A stretch of 64,000 nt of DNA from Cupriavidus taiwanensis (GTDB lineage: Bacteria; Pseudomonadota; Gammaproteobacteria; Burkholderiales; Burkholderiaceae), in NCBI RefSeq assembly GCF_900250075.1, contig NZ_LT977070.1, positions 2,364,734 through 2,428,733 on the forward strand, read 5' to 3'. Each line of letters begins with the position of its first letter. The first letter of the stretch is position 1. Shown in pieces: positions 56,845-64,000 of this stretch. A model generated the notes under the pieces. It had not been told where the DNA came from. It saw only the letters and a list, made by a program, of their open reading frames with translations, and did not search any database. Made by a program: the position numbers and the translations under genes.

Positions 56845-57348
56845 ATGCCTGCTCTACAACTAGTCCCTGCCCAGCGCTCTGACCTGCGCTCCCGTGCCCA
56901 TGCCCTGAACCCGGTGGTGATGGTCGGCGCCGAAGGCCTGACCCGCGCCGTACTGGCCGAGATCGACCGCAGCCTCGCCGCCCACGACCTGATCAAGATC
57001 CGCGTGTTCGGCGACGACCGCGAAGCGCGCATCGCCATCTACGAAGAAATCTGCGACCAGCTCAGCGCCGCGCCGATCCAGCATATCGGCAAGCTGCTGG
57101 TGGTCTGGCGTCCGGGCGAAGCCCGCCTGAAGGAAAACCAGGCCGAAGACCTCGGCCGGCACACTCCCGCCCGCCGCGGCGGCGCCGCCCCGCGCACGGT
57201 AACGGTGAAGAAGCCCAGCGCCGCGCCCAACCGCCGTCCGACCCGCAAGGAAGTTACGGTGCTTGGCAACGAGCGCGTCACCGCCGGCGGCAATGTGAAG
57301 CGCTCGCGCGCCCGCCCGACCAGCCAGAAGAAGAAGGCGCTGGGCTGA
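56845..57348 (+). CDS. yhbY: Ribosome-associated RNA-binding protein YhbY (CRM domain) with a basic tail
   Basis: 167 residues. The first 95 form the CRM/YhbY domain (LRSRAHALNPVVMVGAEGLT, LIKIRVFGDDREAR, GKLLVVWRPGEAR), which binds pre-50S ribosomal RNA. E. coli YhbY stops at about 97 residues; here about 70 more residues rich in Arg, Pro and Lys follow, ending SQKKKALG, likely an unstructured RNA-binding extension. ATG 56845 (MPALQLVP). Divergent from rlmE. Confidence 0.93.
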   Translation: MPALQLVPAQRSDLRSRAHALNPVVMVGAEGLTRAVLAEIDRSLAAHDLIKIRVFGDDREARIAIYEEICDQLSAAPIQHIGKLLVVWRPGEARLKENQAEDLGRHTPARRGGAAPRTVTVKKPSAAPNRRPTRKEVTVLGNERVTAGGNVKRSRARPTSQKKKALG

Positions 57349-57428
57349 AGCCCCGGCAGCCGGAAACAAGCGGGCGCCGCCAGGCGCCCCGATGCCGGCA
57401 CGCCGCGCCCGCGGCCGTCCCGGCGGCC

Positions 57429-57506
57429 GGCCTCACTCCCCGGCCTCACTCCCCGGCCTCACTCCCCGGCCTCACTCCCCGGCCTCACTCCCCGGCCTCA
57501 CTCCCC
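57429..57506. repeat. Six perfect tandem copies of a 13-bp unit
   Basis: GGCCTCACTCCCC is repeated six times without a mismatch. The last copy contains the TGA stop codon of the DUF4149 gene on the minus strand. A 13-bp unit is not a multiple of three, so copy-number change would not simply extend one frame. Confidence 0.95.
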
Positions 57507-58001
57507 GGCCGAACGCGGCGCCGAAGCGCGCCACACCAGTGCCAGCGCCAGCAGGCTTTGCAGCAGGTAGAAGGCGCTGGAGACCCCGTGCAGCATGCCG
57601 AATTGCGCCTTGTACGGCGATTCCGACACCCCCACGCCCAGCGCCAGCGCCTTTTCCTTCAGGCTGCCCATGAACGGCTGGGTACCGAAGTAACCGACCA
57701 GCACGCAACAGAGCATGCCCAGCACCAGCCAGCGCAGGCCGCGGTAGCGCTGGGCGCCGCGCCGGATCATCACGTTGCACAGCACCAGCTGCAGCACGCC
57801 GATGGTCACGCCGACGACGGCTTCGGTATGGAACAGGTGCCCGGCGATCATGCCCGCCATCTCGCGGCTGGGCAGCACCGAAAACAGCGTCGGTGCCACC
57901 ATGTAGCCGACGGTCCACAGGCTGCCGGCCCACACCACCGTCAGCAACAGGAAGATGCGGTGCGGCAGCGGCGGCAGGTTGTTATAGGAAGTGGAGAACA
58001 C
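57498..58001 (-). CDS. DUF4149-type membrane protein
   Basis: 167 residues with four hydrophobic segments (about 14-34, 57-77, 90-108 and 138-158). The N-terminal HRIFLLLTVVWAGSLWTVGYMVAPTLF segment and its place beside greA match the DUF4149 family of beta-proteobacteria. Function unknown. The stop codon is provided by the last unit of the 13-bp tandem repeat, so the C-terminus (RSAGE) borders a potentially unstable tract. ATG 58001 is assumed; an AAAGG sequence lies about ten bases upstream. Confidence 0.78.
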   Translation of the reverse strand: MFSTSYNNLPPLPHRIFLLLTVVWAGSLWTVGYMVAPTLFSVLPSREMAGMIAGHLFHTEAVVGVTIGVLQLVLCNVMIRRGAQRYRGLRWLVLGMLCCVLVGYFGTQPFMGSLKEKALALGVGVSESPYKAQFGMLHGVSSAFYLLQSLLALALVWRASAPRSAGE

Positions 58002-58055
58002 AAGCCGGCCTTTCCGGTGGCCAGCGCAGGCGCAAGCCCGCCGGCCGGGCCGGCA

Positions 58056-58532
58056 TCAGATGTAGCGAACGGTAATGACTTCGTACTCGCGCTCGCCGCC
58101 CGGGGCCAGCACGGTGGCGACGTCGCCTTCGAACTTGCCGATCAGGGCGCGCGCAATGGGCGAGCTGACCGAGATCTTGCCGGCATCGAGGTCAGCCTCG
58201 TCATCGCCGACGATCTGGTAGCTGACCGGACTGCCGGACTCCAGGTCCTCCAGGTCGACGGTCGCGCCAAAGACGATGCGGCCATCGGTATCGAGCTGGG
58301 TCGGGTCGATGATCTGCGCGGCCGACAGCTTGGCCTCCACTTCCAGGATGCGGCCCTCGATAAAGGCCTGCTTTTCCTTGGCGGCGTCGTACTCGGCGTT
58401 TTCAGACAGGTCGCCCTGGGCGCGCGCTTCGGAGATGGCATTGATCACCGCCGGACGCTCGACAGCCTTCAGGCGCTGCAGCTCCTCCTTCAGGAGCTCT
58501 GCGCCACGCTTGGTAATCGGAATGGTGCTCAT
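58056..58532 (-). CDS. greA: Transcription elongation factor GreA
   Basis: Rescues backtracked RNA polymerase by stimulating transcript cleavage. 158 residues, standard. The N-terminal coiled coil contains the acidic tip [20 protein letters not shown], and the C-terminal globular domain has [17 protein letters not shown] 58532 ([14 protein letters not shown]) is the conserved start. It follows carB after a 248-base gap with a strong hairpin. Confidence 0.97.
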   Translation of the reverse strand: MSTIPITKRGAELLKEELQRLKAVERPAVINAISEARAQGDLSENAEYDAAKEKQAFIEGRILEVEAKLSAAQIIDPTQLDTDGRIVFGATVDLEDLESGSPVSYQIVGDDEADLDAGKISVSSPIARALIGKFEGDVATVLAPGGEREYEVITVRYI

Positions 58533-58678
58533 GTCTTCGTTCAACAAAAAAATGAGCCGCAGCGGAGCTGGAGCCAACCCCGGCAAACCTCGCCAGGGCA
58601 CGTCCGCTCAACCGCGGCTTTCAGACAGGATCGAACGCGGGCACGCCGGTTCGATCGACGAATTTGACGTAGTTTAGG

Positions 58679-58718
58679 CCAGGAAGCCCGCCGGCAGCAA
58701 CTCCGGCGGGCTTCCTGG
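58679..58718 (-). terminator. Very strong hairpin between carB and greA
   Basis: 16-bp perfect stem, CCAGGAAGCCCGCCGG with CCGGCGGGCTTCCTGG, and an 8-base loop. There is no T tract on the minus strand, so it may be a terminator aided by Rho or an mRNA-stability structure. Confidence 0.55.
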
Positions 58719-58780
58719 GGCGGGGCGGCCGCGACGCGGACGCCCCTTTTGCGATGTGCTGCTTCCTTACCTTGAAGGCA

Positions 58781-62029
<3,249 letters not shown>

Positions 62030-62118
62030 TGCACGCTCTCTTTATGGGCCGGTCCGCCTTGCCTGCGGACCGCGCCGGTAATCAGGGAATCCGTCCGGAT
62101 TCGAAAATGTGGTCTGGC

Positions 62119-62796
62119 TCAGTTCATCGTGGCGGTCGCCAGCTTGGCGCCGAAGCCGATGAACATCGCCCCTACCCCGCTGGACATGCCGGCCGACAGC
62201 CGGCGGCGGCGCCGGAACGCCTCGGCCAGCTTCGCGCCCACGAAGATGATCGTGGTCAGGTAGGCAAAGCTGCAGATCTGGCACACCAGCCCCAGCACCC
62301 CGAACGACAGCACCGGGTAGGCAAAGGCCGGGTCGACGAACTGGATGAAGAACGAGATGAAGAACAGGATCGCCTTCGGGTTCAGCAGGCTGATCAGCAG
62401 CGCCTTGCGGAACGGGTCGGACTGGTCCGTCGTGGCCGCCGGCACCGCCGCCGCGCCGGCGGCATCGCCGCGCGCGGCCCAGCTTCGCAGCGCGCCGCGC
62501 AGCATGTTGAAGCCGATCCACGCCAGGTAGGCCGCGCCGACGTACTTCACCACGTAGAACAGCGCCGGGCTGGCCTTGAGCAGCGAGGCCACGCCCGCCG
62601 CCGACAGCACCATCAGCACCGCGTCGCCCAGGAACACCCCACACGCGCCCTTGTAGCCGGCGCGCACGCCGCGCTGCGCCGCCACCGACAGCACGTACAT
62701 CGAGTTCGGCCCCGGCAGCAGCACGATGAAGATCGTGCCCAGCACATAGGTCCAGAAGTCGGTGATGCCGAAAGCGGTATGCATGAAGGCGTTCAT
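62119..62796 (-). CDS. LysE-family amino-acid exporter (LeuE-like)
   Basis: 225 residues with about six hydrophobic segments. Early LLPGPNSMYVLSVAAQRGVRAGYKGACG is the LysE/RhtB signature, and PKAILFFISFFIQFVDP marks the middle. LeuE-type members export leucine and related amino acids; the substrate here is inferred only. ATG 62796 (MNAFMHTAFG) is 35 bases after carA and the stop is 89 bases before carB, so it sits inside the carAB transcription unit. A short basic cytoplasmic stretch (RRRRR, about 189-193) lies before the last helix. Confidence 0.88.
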   Translation of the reverse strand: MNAFMHTAFGITDFWTYVLGTIFIVLLPGPNSMYVLSVAAQRGVRAGYKGACGVFLGDAVLMVLSAAGVASLLKASPALFYVVKYVGAAYLAWIGFNMLRGALRSWAARGDAAGAAAVPAATTDQSDPFRKALLISLLNPKAILFFISFFIQFVDPAFAYPVLSFGVLGLVCQICSFAYLTTIIFVGAKLAEAFRRRRRLSAGMSSGVGAMFIGFGAKLATATMN

Positions 62797-62831
62797 GGGA
62801 TGTCCCGGTGTCTCTCGCTGTTCCCGGGCGC

Positions 62832-63968
<1,137 letters not shown>

Positions 63969-64000
63969 GGGTAGGCTCCTGCTGGACTCACCCCGTGACC

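Noticed and set aside
57429..57506. CRISPR-like array
   Set aside because: Units are directly adjacent 13-mers with no spacers and no cas genes nearby; it is a simple tandem repeat.

Overview
The window is about 64 kb of GC-rich betaproteobacterial main-chromosome DNA. It most likely comes from Cupriavidus or a close Ralstonia relative (family Burkholderiaceae). This is judged from protein similarity recalled by eye and from the gene order carA-lysE-carB-greA-yhbY/rlmE-ftsH-folP-glmM-pstSCAB-phoU-phoB-phoR-ppk/ppx; no database search was run. Almost everything is core-type, with no insertion sequence, prophage, CRISPR array or obvious island. Many third positions are G or C, so very long open frames run antisense to the real genes; these are left out.

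Layout. 1-8.5 kb: the N-terminal part of a B12-dependent ribonucleotide reductase (nrdJ), the 4.5S RNA gene (ffs), and an AddAB-type helicase/nuclease pair. 8.9-12.1 kb: trxA, rho, an MtfA-type peptidase gene and rpmE2. 12.3-15.6 kb: a GT-C-like membrane glycosyltransferase and a MATE exporter. 15.6-18.3 kb: two tandem copies of an Ala-Glu-Asp tRNA operon beside gltX. 18.6-27.5 kb: a patatin-like lipoprotein, an NlpC/P60 peptidase, the peptide ABC importer yejABEF, and fabI. 27.6-34.3 kb: an MFS exporter and a tight five-gene efflux operon that includes a K+-channel-like gene. 34.6-38.8 kb: tRNA-Arg, a membrane diguanylate cyclase, tRNA-Pro, a DEDDh exonuclease-fold protein with a degenerate active site and a membrane tail, a small membrane protein, and a second-type infA. 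39-51.3 kb: sixA, olsB, ppx/ppk and the phoR-phoB-phoU-pstBACS locus. 51.5-64 kb: glmM, folP, ftsH, rlmE, yhbY, a DUF4149 gene, greA, carB, a LysE exporter gene and carA.

How the genes work together. The 39-51 kb block is a phosphate-response neighbourhood. PstSCAB imports phosphate, PhoU/PhoR/PhoB sense and respond, and Ppk/Ppx make and break polyphosphate. OlsB would make the phosphorus-free ornithine lipid. The sequence supports this link: upstream of olsB there are four GTCAY half-sites at exact 11-bp steps followed by a -10 box, and pstS has two direct-repeat Pho boxes. A further Pho-box-like site overlaps a strong promoter of the NlpC/P60 gene.

Points most worth checking: the olsB Pho-box array, the degenerate exonuclease, the channel-containing efflux operon, a 13-bp minisatellite that carries the stop codon of the DUF4149 gene, an attenuator-like terminator just upstream of gltX, the tRNA operon duplication, and the transporter gene between carA and carB. 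I did not find a self-evidently new defence or mobile system.
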